From Algoriphagus oliviformis (GTDB lineage Bacteria > Bacteroidota > Bacteroidia > Cytophagales > Cyclobacteriaceae): 44,349 bases of DNA. A model generated the notes under the pieces. It had not been told where the DNA came from and searched no databases. It saw only the letters and a list, made by a program, of their open reading frames with translations. A program made the translations under genes and the position numbers. Shown here piece by piece: positions 1 to 7,134 of the stretch. How positions within the stretch are numbered: the first letter of the stretch is position 1; every line of letters begins with the position of its first letter. The stretch is from assembly GCF_017254915.1 (NCBI RefSeq), contig NZ_JAFKCT010000017.1, forward strand, positions 1 to 44,349. The letters are read 5' to 3'.

Positions 1-64
1 CTTTCAGCAATTCCAAAACCACCTTGGTCTTGAACTTCGAGGTAAATTTTCTTCGTGTGGTCAT
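1..64 (-). CDS. IS3-family transposase OrfA, N-terminal fragment (partial)
   Basis: Read on the minus strand from the ATG at 64-62, the sequence gives MTTRRKFTSKFKTKVVLELL and then leaves the window. IS3/IS150-type OrfA proteins usually begin with a basic (R/K)(R/K)(R/K)FTxEFKxKVxLEAL segment leading into a helix-turn-helix that binds the IS ends. The match covers only 21 residues, but the pattern is distinctive and it sits just inside a plausible terminal repeat. Whether the full gene is intact cannot be seen. Confidence 0.6.
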   Translation of the reverse strand, partial: MTTRRKFTSKFKTKVVLELLK

Positions 65-127
65 CACAGTAAATTTAAGGGGTTAATCGTAACTTAATTT
101 ACTGTCCTGTTTTTTGGGGAATGCTCA
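1..127 (-). mobile_element. End of an IS3-like insertion sequence (runs off the left edge)
   Basis: The minus strand begins with a putative terminal inverted repeat (about 101-127) that starts TGAGCATTCCCC and continues CAAAAAACAGGACAGT. This resembles IS3-family ends, which start with TG and carry a CCCCAAAAA...GGACA core. A transposase OrfA start follows inward at 64. Only the 5' end of the element lies in the window, so the other end and any target-site duplication cannot be checked. The family call rests on the short OrfA peptide and the shape of the end. Confidence 0.6.
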
Positions 128-288
128 TTCAGAACGTTATAAGTCATATTTGACGAGGTTTAAAATAATTTGATTCAAAAAGATTTGAATTGTGGATGCA
201 AAATGAACCTGTCCCCCTATTTGTCCTCCTTTAGATATAAGTTGCTGTAAATCAGTTCTTTTTAAGAGTCCTGTTCCCGCTACTACGA

Positions 289-316
289 AGCCGGTCAGAA
301 ATGATCGGCTTTTTTG
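289..316 (+). terminator. Strong Rho-independent terminator
   Basis: The 9-bp stem agccggtca / tgatcggct (one G-T pair) closes a GAAA tetraloop and is followed by a T-run. It lies just downstream of a short sequence (about 268-285) resembling the 3' end of a tRNA, so it may once have terminated a tRNA transcript. No complete upstream gene on this strand is present now. Confidence 0.7.
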
Positions 317-381
317 TTTTTCAAGCTGCCAGTGCTTGTGTACACTTTTTGAATCCTGACCTACCACTAACCTGGATTTCT

Positions 382-1404
382 ATGTCGGAATGCCCTGAAG
401 ATTTGGTGTATGTCGGGGAAGGTTTTCCCGGATTTTTGAGGAAGAGGTCTGGAAAAGGCTTTGTCTACCTCGATAGGAAAGGCGAGAAAATCGCCAAAAA
501 GCGGGTGTTGGAGCGCATCCAGCACTTGGTCATTCCGCCCATGTGGCAAAAGGTGTGGGTGTGCAAAAGCCCCAAGGGCCATCTACAGGCCACCGGGTAC
601 GATGAGCGGGGCCGCAAGCAATACCTCTACCATCCCGACTTTGTCCGCTACAGGCAGGAGACCAAATATGGAAAAATGGCTGAGTTTGGGAAAAAACTTC
701 CCCAAATCCGAAAAGCGCTGGAATCGGATCTGCGCAAGCGAAACTGGCCCAGGGAAAAAATCCTCGCCCTCATCGTGATGATGCTCGACGAGTACTACAT
801 CCGCATCGGCAACAAGTGCTACGAGCACGAAAACAAAACCTATGGGCTCACCACGCTGAGAAGAAAGCACATCGTGCAGGAGCATGGCAAGCTCATGCTG
901 AGCTATCGCGCCAAAAGCGGCAAAGACCGCAAAGTCAAAGTCGAAAGCAAGCGCTTGATCAAGCTGATCAAGCAGATGTCTGAGCTTCCCGGCTACGAGC
1001 TTTTCAAATACAAGGGAAAAGACGGGGCGTTCCATTGTGTGGATTCCAAAGACGTCAATCAATACCTTTTGGAGATTTCAGGGGCCGCATTCACCGCCAA
1101 AGATTTTCGCACTTGGGGCGGTACGGTGCTGTCGCTGGATCATTACGGGGAGAGTCTACAGCTGGTAGAGGAGTCTCCTAATCGAAAGCTGGAGCCGACC
1201 ATCGTCAAGAAAGTCGCGGAAGTCCTCGGCAACACGGTCGCCGTTTGCCGCCAATACTACATCCATCCCAAGGTCATGCAAGTCCTGCTCGATGGCAAGC
1301 TGGCGCGCTACCAAAAGCTGAAGCTCAAGCGTGTCGACGATCCGGACGAACTTTCGGAAAACGAGCAGACCGTCCTGAAGATCTTAGGGAGTAAAACCGG
1401 ATAG
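382..1404 (+). CDS. Type IB DNA topoisomerase (poxvirus-like)
   Basis: This 340-residue protein matches the small bacterial/poxviral type IB topoisomerases, which relax supercoils by transient 3'-phosphotyrosyl nicking without ATP. The core contains YYIRIGNKCYEHENKTYGLTT, with the RIGN arginine, an SGK lysine segment, and KDFRTW. The near-terminal CRQYYIHP carries the nucleophile, most likely Tyr293. Length and motif order fit the family. The reading frame is open upstream to 301, but the earlier codons overlap the terminator, so I chose the ATG at 382, where the conserved start (EDLVYVGEGFPGFLRKRSGKGF) follows. It stands alone, and the next gene is convergent. Confidence 0.9.
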   Translation: MSECPEDLVYVGEGFPGFLRKRSGKGFVYLDRKGEKIAKKRVLERIQHLVIPPMWQKVWVCKSPKGHLQATGYDERGRKQYLYHPDFVRYRQETKYGKMAEFGKKLPQIRKALESDLRKRNWPREKILALIVMMLDEYYIRIGNKCYEHENKTYGLTTLRRKHIVQEHGKLMLSYRAKSGKDRKVKVESKRLIKLIKQMSELPGYELFKYKGKDGAFHCVDSKDVNQYLLEISGAAFTAKDFRTWGGTVLSLDHYGESLQLVEESPNRKLEPTIVKKVAEVLGNTVAVCRQYYIHPKVMQVLLDGKLARYQKLKLKRVDDPDELSENEQTVLKILGSKTG

Positions 1405-1449
1405 AGGGAAGGTTTTGACGTTTGGCATCTTCTGTCTTCTAGCTTCTCT

Positions 1450-2430
1450 TCAATTCAGCCTTACCAGCTTGTTGTATTTGTTTCGGTATTCGTTTGGTGT
1501 GAGTCCGGTGATTTTTTTGAAGACGGTGCGAAAGGCCTTGGAGTCGGTGTAGCCCACGTCCCACATGACTTCGTTGATGTTTTTCAGGCTAGTTTCAAAG
1601 CTGCGCTTGGCGGCTTCGATCTTCACACGCTGCACGTATTCCAGCACCGAATTGTTGGTCACGCGCTTGAATCTTCGCTCGAAGCTACGACGGCCCACTG
1701 CCACTTCATCGGCTAGGTCGTCCACAGAGATCCGCTCCGAAAAGCGGTGCTCGATGATTTCTTGCGCTTTTCTGATTTCCGGATCGGGATGCTCTTTTTG
1801 CCCTCGGAAGATGGCGAAAGCCGACTGCGTGTCCCGATCGATGTCTATGGCGAAGTACTTTGAGAGCAAGATCGCCATCTCGCGGTCCACGTATTTTTCC
1901 ACCAAATGAAGAAGAAGGTTCCAGTAGGAGTTGGCGCCGCCGCTGGAGTAGATGCCTGCCTCCTCGGTCACGATGCTTCCGTCCAACACTTCGACTGCGG
2001 GAAACTGGCTTCTAAACCGGTCGATGAAACCCCAGTGCGTGGAGCAGCGCTTCCCATCCAGCATGCCGGTGGAGGCGAGGAAAAAGGCTCCCACGCAGAG
2101 CGAGGCGATCTCGGCTCCCGACTCGTATTGCCGGCGAAGCCAAGGGGCAAAAGGCTGGTTGGCCGCTATGGCTTCGTCAAAATCCCCAAAAAGAGGCGGG
2201 ATCACGATCAGGTCAGCTTCTTCGGCTTCCGATAGCAAGCTTTCGGGATGTAGGACAAAGCCCGGGAAGCCGGGTTTTACCTCGTGCTGAAGCCCCAAAA
2301 GCTTGACCTCGAAAGCCGCCTCTTGACCATTCATGCCCAAAAAATGATTGACGGTATTAAAACAGTATTGCGCTCCCGCAATCGCCTGGACCACACTGCC
2401 CTCCATGGCCAAAATCCTTACTTTCTTCAT
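1450..2430 (-). CDS. GlxA-type transcriptional regulator: DJ-1/PfpI-like domain plus AraC HTH
   Basis: This 326-residue regulator has two parts. Residues about 1-190 form a DJ-1/PfpI (class I amidotransferase-like) domain with the nucleophile-elbow sequence ASLCVGAFFLAS (Cys112) and CSTHW (His132), the signature of GlxA/FtrA-like regulators. Residues about 225-320 are a double AraC HTH (ISVDDLADEVAVGRRSFERRFKR, then DVGYTDSKAFRTVFKKITGLTPNEYR). In the family the N-terminal domain is thought to sense a small metabolite rather than catalyse. The gene is divergent from the SRPBCC/VOC unit that starts 120 bp away, so that unit is the natural candidate target. This is inferred from context only. 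Confidence 0.85.
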   Translation of the reverse strand: MKKVRILAMEGSVVQAIAGAQYCFNTVNHFLGMNGQEAAFEVKLLGLQHEVKPGFPGFVLHPESLLSEAEEADLIVIPPLFGDFDEAIAANQPFAPWLRRQYESGAEIASLCVGAFFLASTGMLDGKRCSTHWGFIDRFRSQFPAVEVLDGSIVTEEAGIYSSGGANSYWNLLLHLVEKYVDREMAILLSKYFAIDIDRDTQSAFAIFRGQKEHPDPEIRKAQEIIEHRFSERISVDDLADEVAVGRRSFERRFKRVTNNSVLEYVQRVKIEAAKRSFETSLKNINEVMWDVGYTDSKAFRTVFKKITGLTPNEYRNKYNKLVRLN

Positions 2431-2508
2431 CCTTCCAATTTATGAAAACTTGTCGCAAAAGCCCCTTTCCTTGTCAGTTTTTGCCCAGTTCTTCATTCCT
2501 AACTTCGT

Positions 2509-2516
2509 TAAGTTTG
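2509..2516 (+). promoter_or_regulatory. Putative -7 element (TAAGTTTG) for the SRPBCC/VOC unit
   Basis: TAAGTTTG matches the Bacteroidota TAnnTTTG -7 consensus and lies 33 bp before the ATG at 2550, in the intergenic region shared with the divergent GlxA-type regulator. The nearest upstream TTTG (2480-2483) is 25 bp away, longer than the usual 19-21, so the assignment is tentative. Confidence 0.4.
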
Positions 2517-2549
2517 TGTAGTACTGCAAACCCAAAAACAAACGTGAAT

Positions 2550-3428
2550 ATGACTACCAAGCCGACAACAAAAATCACCGTATCCGCGGAGATCGCCGCT
2601 CCCGTCAACCAGGTGTGGACAGCCTACAACTCTCCCAAGCATATCGTCCAGTGGAACTGCGCCTCTCCCGACTGGCATTCTCCTTCGGCTAAAAACGAAC
2701 TGGAGCCGGGCGGAAGCTTCTCCTACCGCATGGAGGCCAAGGATGGCTCCATGGGTTTTGACTTTGAGGGGGTGTTTCAAAAAGTGCAGCCGAATGAATT
2801 CCTCAGCTATGTCATGGGTGACGGAAGGGCGGCGGAGGTCGTTTTCGAAGACAAAGGAAAGTCGACGCTCGTCACCGTGACCTTTGACGCGGAGCAGATG
2901 AACTCAGAGGAGCTGCAGCGAGACGGCTGGCAGTCCATCCTGGACAATTTCAAAAAATACGTGGAGGGCTTTCAGCACGACTCCATGCACTTCGAAGTCG
3001 AAATCAACGCGCCCGTGTCCAAAGTTTTTGCACTCATGATCGAGGACGCCGCCTATCGGGACTGGACGGCGGCTTTTAATCCTGGCTCCTACTTCAAGGG
3101 CGACTGGAGCAAGGGCTCCAAGATTCTTTTCCTGGGGCCTGATCCTCAAAGTGGCAAAGAGGGCGGAATGGTCGCCAAGATCGCCGACAACGTCAAGAAC
3201 AAGTATATCTCCATCGAGCACTATGGATTGGTCGGTGACGGAAAAGAGATCACTTCTGGGCCAGAAGTGGAGGCCTTTGCCGGTGCTACAGAAAACTACA
3301 GCTTTGTAGATCTGGGAGGCAAGACGCTGCTGAAGGTGGACATGGAATCCGGAGGAGAGTACAAGGAGATGTTTGAGAAAATGTGGCCCAAAGCCCTACA
3401 GCGTCTCAAGGAAATCTGTGAAGCTTAA
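2550..3428 (+). CDS. Tandem SRPBCC (AHSA1-like) domain protein
   Basis: This 292-residue protein consists of two SRPBCC/START-like domains of the AHSA1 type. The first (about 8-145) opens with VSAEIAAPVNQVWTAYNSP and contains QWNCASPDWHSPSA and ELEPGGSFSYRM. The second (about 150-290) opens with FEVEINAPVSKVFALMIED and has DWTAAFNPGSYFKGDW. The fold makes a deep hydrophobic pocket for lipophilic ligands, and the true ligand is unknown. I chose the ATG at 2550 because the upstream in-frame codons are low-complexity and precede the putative -7 box. The stop is 13 bp before the VOC gene, so the two are probably co-transcribed. Confidence 0.85.
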   Translation: MTTKPTTKITVSAEIAAPVNQVWTAYNSPKHIVQWNCASPDWHSPSAKNELEPGGSFSYRMEAKDGSMGFDFEGVFQKVQPNEFLSYVMGDGRAAEVVFEDKGKSTLVTVTFDAEQMNSEELQRDGWQSILDNFKKYVEGFQHDSMHFEVEINAPVSKVFALMIEDAAYRDWTAAFNPGSYFKGDWSKGSKILFLGPDPQSGKEGGMVAKIADNVKNKYISIEHYGLVGDGKEITSGPEVEAFAGATENYSFVDLGGKTLLKVDMESGGEYKEMFEKMWPKALQRLKEICEA

Positions 3429-3441
3429 GCCATTCCATGTG

Positions 3442-4278
3442 ATGAAAGCGATCTATCCCTGCATTTGGATGAACCAAAAGGCCCGAGAGGCAGCGGCGTT
3501 TTACTGCTCGGTTTTTCCTGATGCCAAAATTGAGGAAGAAAATGACCTGGTAGCCATGTGGTCTTCTGGGGGCGAAAAGTTCATGTTGCTCAACGGCGGT
3601 CCAAAATTCAAACCCAACCCGAGTATTTCCTTTTACTCGATTTTCCCAGACGAAAAGCAGCTGGAGGAAATCTGGAACAAGCTCAGCGTCGGCGGGATGA
3701 TCATGATGCCTCTGGACAGCTATCCTTGGTCCAAGAAGTATGGCTGGCTCGAGGATAAATATGGCGTGAGCTGGCAGCTAGAAAGCAATGTGCCGGAGGG
3801 AATATCGCAGCGCTATGTTCCGGCGTTCATGTTTACCGCCGCCCAGTTTGGCCGTGCCGAGGAGGCGATAGCCTTTTATACTTCCCTTTTTCCTGAGTCC
3901 TCGTCGCTTTTTATCTCACGCTATGGCGACGATGCGGGAGACCAGGCCGGCAAAGTGAACCATGCCCAGTTTATGCTGAGCGGTCAGCGCTTTGCCGCTA
4001 TGGACAGTTCGTTTACCCATGCGTTTACGTTTTCGGAGGGGATGTCGCTGGTCGTGCCCTGTGACACGCAGGAGGAGATTGATTTCTTTTGGGAAAAGCT
4101 CGGAGAGGGTGGTGAGGAAAGTATGTGCGGATGGCTCAAGGACCGTTTTGGCGTAAGCTGGCAGATCGTCCCAGCGAAACTCGGTGAAATGATGGCCGAT
4201 CCAGAAAAGGGCCCGCGGGTGGTGCAGGCTTTTATGAAGATGAAGAAATTTGACATCCAAGCGCTGCAAGATGCCTAG
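3442..4278 (+). CDS. Tandem VOC (PhnB/glyoxalase-like) domain protein
   Basis: This 278-residue protein is built from two PhnB-type VOC domains. The first (about 1-130) begins AIYPCIWMNQKAREAAAFYCSVFPDAKI and ends YGWLEDKYGVSWQLE. The second (about 137-275) begins PAFMFTAAQFGRAEEAIAFYTSLFPES and ends CGWLKDRFGVSWQIVP. VOC enzymes usually bind a divalent metal and act on small molecules, but PhnB-like members are mostly of unknown activity. The ATG at 3442 matches the conserved N-terminus; an open frame from 3373 overlaps the preceding gene and is unlikely. It is followed immediately by a bidirectional terminator. Confidence 0.85.
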   Translation: MKAIYPCIWMNQKAREAAAFYCSVFPDAKIEEENDLVAMWSSGGEKFMLLNGGPKFKPNPSISFYSIFPDEKQLEEIWNKLSVGGMIMMPLDSYPWSKKYGWLEDKYGVSWQLESNVPEGISQRYVPAFMFTAAQFGRAEEAIAFYTSLFPESSSLFISRYGDDAGDQAGKVNHAQFMLSGQRFAAMDSSFTHAFTFSEGMSLVVPCDTQEEIDFFWEKLGEGGEESMCGWLKDRFGVSWQIVPAKLGEMMADPEKGPRVVQAFMKMKKFDIQALQDA

Positions 4279-4286
4279 CGGAGCAA

Positions 4287-4320
4287 GCAAAAATCCCAGC
4301 CTCTTGGCTGGGATTTTTGC
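4287..4320. terminator. Bidirectional terminator between the VOC gene and doxX-like gene
   Basis: The stem aaatcccagcc / ggctgggattt (11 bp, loop TCTT) is flanked by an A-run on the left and a T-run on the right, so it can work for both convergent genes. The right arm ends exactly where the DoxX stop codon begins. Confidence 0.85.
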
Positions 4321-4710
4321 TTATCGCCTTTTGGCTTTGTCGAGGGAGTAGGCTCCTCCGCCCGTCAGCAGCAGGCTGATGAATACCGCGCAATAGAGGA
4401 GTGGGAGTTCTTTTCTTCCAAAAGGATCATCCCAGTGCGCGTAAAAGGCCGCGGTCAACATGGTCAAAATCAGGGGCACGGAGGCTAGTCTGGTCTTGAA
4501 ACCCAGAATAACGAGTATGGAGCAGATCACTTCGGCAAAGGTGGCCATTCCGAGGGAGATGGCAGGGCCTATCCCAAAAGGATCCGCGAACTTGATTTCG
4601 TTGCCGCTGAATAGTCGCATGATTTTGGGGATTCCGTGGGTGAGCATCATGGCGCCCGATCCCACGCGGAGGATAAGCAGGGCTAGGGAGGATTCAAAGT
4701 CGCGTCTCAT
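4321..4710 (-). CDS. DoxX family membrane protein
   Basis: A 129-residue protein with about four hydrophobic helices: SLALLILRVGSGAMMLTHG, ISLGMATFAEVICSILVILGF, ASVPLILTMLTAAFYAHW, and LLYCAVFISLLLTGGGAYSLD. The opening (LLILRVGxGxMMLTHGxPK) and the D-PF-G linker are typical of DoxX/YphA-like inner-membrane proteins. Their biochemical role is poorly defined, with links to redox and oxidative-stress functions in some species. It stands alone and convergent with the VOC gene. No substrate can be inferred. Confidence 0.85.
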   Translation of the reverse strand: MRRDFESSLALLILRVGSGAMMLTHGIPKIMRLFSGNEIKFADPFGIGPAISLGMATFAEVICSILVILGFKTRLASVPLILTMLTAAFYAHWDDPFGRKELPLLYCAVFISLLLTGGGAYSLDKAKRR

Positions 4711-4781
4711 TGAGGGTAATTAATGGTTTGGAATAAAACTACCAAGGGTTGAGGACTCTTCCCAGACTTTTTACACCAAGG

Positions 4782-5624
4782 TCAGCCCCAGATTGCGGCG
4801 CACATCCGGTCTTTTCCATTTAGATCTTGAAGAATCCGCACATCCACGTAGCCGGTGCTGGCCAAAAGCGCATGCACCAGCTCTCCCTTGGATTCATGGA
4901 TTTCGAAGTAAAGCTTGCCGCCCGGCTTGAGGATTTTTCGTCCTTTCTCCGCGATCACACGATAGAAAATCAGCGGATCCTCGTCCGTGACAAAGAGCGC
5001 CGTCCACGGCTCGTGGGCGAGGACATTCTGATGCATCTGGCTCTTGTCGGATTCCAACACATAGGGAGGGTTGGAGACCAGGATGTCCAGCTTCCCTACC
5101 GTGGGCGTTTGAGTGAGTATGTCGCAGAGCTCGAAGCGGACGTTCGCGCCAAGCACTTCCGCGTTTTTCCGCGCGATCGCCAGAGCAGGCTCTGAGATGT
5201 CCAGGGCGTACACGTCTGGGCTATTCATCTCCAGTGCCAAGCTGATCGGAATGCAGCCTGTGCCGGTGCCGATGTCGAGGATTCTCAGGTTGGCGGCTTT
5301 GTTCTCCTTGATGATCAGGTGGACGAGTTCTTCGGTTTCGTTGCGCGGGATCAGCGTGGCGGAAGTCACCAGAAACTCCCTTCCGTAAAAAGGCCCCTTC
5401 CCCAAAATGTACTGGATAGGCTCGCCGCTTTTCAGTCTGGCGAGGTCTTCTTGGAGTTTTTCGGGTACTTTTTCCTCTTCCAAAAGGGTGGGGCCGTCGA
5501 TCCGTTTCAGCCCGAAATGATGCTCGATTAGCCAGGCTGCGAGGCTTTGCGCTTCGGTTTCGGGATAAAGGTCGAGCAGCTCGGAGCTCAGTTTTTTGGA
5601 AAAATCGAGTAGGGAAATCGACAT
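4782..5624 (-). CDS. prmC: Peptide chain release factor N5-glutamine methyltransferase PrmC (HemK)
   Basis: PrmC methylates the glutamine of the GGQ motif in release factors RF1/RF2, using S-adenosylmethionine, to support efficient translation termination. The 280-residue product has the N-terminal helical RF-binding domain (about 1-75) and a Rossmann methyltransferase domain with the SAM loop ILDIGTGTGCIPISLA. It also has the diagnostic catalytic NPPY motif (ILVSNPPYVLESD). I chose the ATG at 5624 because it yields the usual N-terminus (MSISLLDFSKKL). The longer open frame would run into the divergent gene. A TAccTTTG box lies 4 bp upstream of the ATG. Confidence 0.93.
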   Translation of the reverse strand: MSISLLDFSKKLSSELLDLYPETEAQSLAAWLIEHHFGLKRIDGPTLLEEEKVPEKLQEDLARLKSGEPIQYILGKGPFYGREFLVTSATLIPRNETEELVHLIIKENKAANLRILDIGTGTGCIPISLALEMNSPDVYALDISEPALAIARKNAEVLGANVRFELCDILTQTPTVGKLDILVSNPPYVLESDKSQMHQNVLAHEPWTALFVTDEDPLIFYRVIAEKGRKILKPGGKLYFEIHESKGELVHALLASTGYVDVRILQDLNGKDRMCAAIWG

Positions 5625-5627
5625 GCC

Positions 5628-5635
5628 CAAAGGTA
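5628..5635 (-). promoter_or_regulatory. Putative -7 element (TACCTTTG) for prmC
   Basis: On the minus strand TACCTTTG matches TAnnTTTG and sits 3 bp before the prmC ATG. Transcription would then begin at or about the start codon, giving a nearly leaderless mRNA. No convincing -33 TTTG is present. Confidence 0.45.
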
Positions 5636-5707
5636 AGCAGGAGCCGGGATTTGCGCTTCGTCGGCCTGGCCTTTTCCGCAGGAAAGCTATTCCTCGACAA
5701 ATCCCCT

Positions 5708-5715
5708 TACCTTTG
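5708..5715 (+). promoter_or_regulatory. Putative -7 element (TACCTTTG) for the RsmB-like gene
   Basis: TACCTTTG lies 18 bp before the ATG at 5734 and matches TAnnTTTG. It faces away from the prmC box 73 bp to the left, so the short intergenic region appears to hold two divergent promoters. No clear -33 element was found. Confidence 0.5.
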
Positions 5716-5733
5716 CGGGGAGAATTTCCTCCT

Positions 5734-6927
5734 ATGAAGCTACACAACAACACCATCCGCGGCGTACACACCGCACTCGAAGCCATTTTTGAAGAAGGCC
5801 AATACGCCGACAAAGTCATCGAGCGGACGCTGAAGTCCAATCCCAAGTGGGGAGCTCGCGACCGGTCTTTCATTGCAGAGACGACCTACGAGATGGTGCG
5901 CTGGTGGAGGCTGATCAGTCACCTGAGCCCTTCCAAGGACTACTGGGATCTCTTTGGCACCTATTGGCTGATGCAGGGCAACGCGCTGCCGGAGTGGGAG
6001 GAGTTTGCCAAAATCCACCCGGAAAAGCTCAAGGCAAAGTATGAGGCGATCAACGATCCTGCCCTGCTGGAGTCCATTCCTGACTGGCTGCAGAAGCTGG
6101 GAAGTGAGGAGCTGGGCCACAAGTGGGGCTCCGAGATCCATGCGCTCAATGAGGAGGCAGAAGTGGTCTTGAGGGTCAATACGCTCAAGACGACCCGCGA
6201 GCGTCTCAAAAACCAACTGGCGGAGGATGGCATCGACACCTACATCGTCAAGGGCTACCCAGATGCGCTGGTCCTGGAGGAGCGGCAAAATGTCTTTCGC
6301 AACCAAGCCTTTAAGAGCGGCCTTTTCGAAGTGCAGGACGCCAGCTCCCAGCTCGTCGCGCAGGCTTTGGCAGTAGAGCCGGGCATGCGCGTGATCGATG
6401 CCTGCGCGGGAGCGGGAGGAAAGTCGCTCCATTTGGCAGCGCTGATGGAAAACAAAGGAAAAGTCATCTCCATGGACGTGGAGGAGTGGAAGCTGCAGCA
6501 GGCCAAGCTCCGAGCGAGGCGAAATGGCGTCTCGATCTTCGAGCCGAAGCTCATCGAAGGCACCAAGACCATCAAGCGGCTGAAAGAATCTGCCGACCGA
6601 CTTTTGCTTGACGTGCCTTGCTCCGGCCTCGGCGTGCTGCGTCGCAATCCCGATACCAAGTGGAAGCTCAGCCTCGAGTCCATCGACAAAGTCCGCGAAA
6701 CTCAACAGGAAATCCTCCAAAGCTACCCCTCCATGCTCAAGCCAGGAGGGCAGCTGGTCTACGCGACGTGCAGCATTTTGCCCTCGGAAAACGAACTGCA
6801 GGTGAAGCGATTCCTGACCAGTGAGGCTGGAAAGGACTTCGAACTGATTGAGGACAAAAAGGTTTTGGCACAGGAGAGCGGTTTTGACGGATTCTATATT
6901 GCGAGATTGGTGAAGAAAGGAGCCTAA
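5734..6927 (+). CDS. RsmB/NOP2/Sun family RNA (cytosine-C5) methyltransferase
   Basis: This 397-residue SAM-dependent enzyme belongs to the RsmB/NOL1/NOP2/Sun family, which makes 5-methylcytosine in rRNA. The SAM loop is VIDACAGAGGKSLHLAAL. The two family cysteines are in DVPCSGLGVLRRNPDTKW (Cys296) and YATCSILPSENE (Cys346, the likely attacking residue). The N-terminal part (residues 1-150) is helical and comparable in position to the NusB-like domain of RsmB. Which rRNA cytosine is modified cannot be read from sequence. The ATG at 5734 follows a -7 box. An upstream open frame to 5596 overlaps prmC and is rejected. Confidence 0.87.
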   Translation: MKLHNNTIRGVHTALEAIFEEGQYADKVIERTLKSNPKWGARDRSFIAETTYEMVRWWRLISHLSPSKDYWDLFGTYWLMQGNALPEWEEFAKIHPEKLKAKYEAINDPALLESIPDWLQKLGSEELGHKWGSEIHALNEEAEVVLRVNTLKTTRERLKNQLAEDGIDTYIVKGYPDALVLEERQNVFRNQAFKSGLFEVQDASSQLVAQALAVEPGMRVIDACAGAGGKSLHLAALMENKGKVISMDVEEWKLQQAKLRARRNGVSIFEPKLIEGTKTIKRLKESADRLLLDVPCSGLGVLRRNPDTKWKLSLESIDKVRETQQEILQSYPSMLKPGGQLVYATCSILPSENELQVKRFLTSEAGKDFELIEDKKVLAQESGFDGFYIARLVKKGA

Positions 6928-6955
6928 GCCGCTGGCAAGCCTTTGGTGGTTTTAG

Positions 6956-6992
6956 TCGCCAGTCCTGTCGCGGGGCTGGCGATTGATTTTTT
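6956..6992 (+). terminator. Putative terminator after the RsmB-like gene
   Basis: The stem tcgccag / ctggcga (7 bp, extendable by two or three pairs) has a loop of about 13 nt and is followed by ttgatttttt. It lies about 30 bp past the stop codon. Confidence 0.6.
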
Positions 6993-7090
6993 AGGCCGCC
7001 TTCCAAATCCTATTTTAAAAGCAAGATCAAAAAAAGGTGAATTCCACATTAATTTTTGTTTTTCGCTGGCATGGCATAGATTTTTGTTTG

Positions 7091-7098
7091 TACCTTTG
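7091..7098 (+). promoter_or_regulatory. Putative -7 element (TACCTTTG) for guaB
   Basis: TACCTTTG matches TAnnTTTG and lies 36 bp before the guaB ATG. T-rich runs precede it, but no TTTG at the right spacing is obvious. Confidence 0.5.
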
Positions 7099-7134
7099 AC
7101 GGGCAAATAGGGTTACCTACAACCAATATTTGCC

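Noticed and set aside
137..367. 76-residue minus-strand open frame near the left edge
   Set aside because: It spans the terminator at 289-316 and the start of topoisomerase IB, and resembles no family.
7000..7134. Purine riboswitch before guaB
   Set aside because: The leader is too short and lacks the three-way junction elements; only a -7 box is visible.
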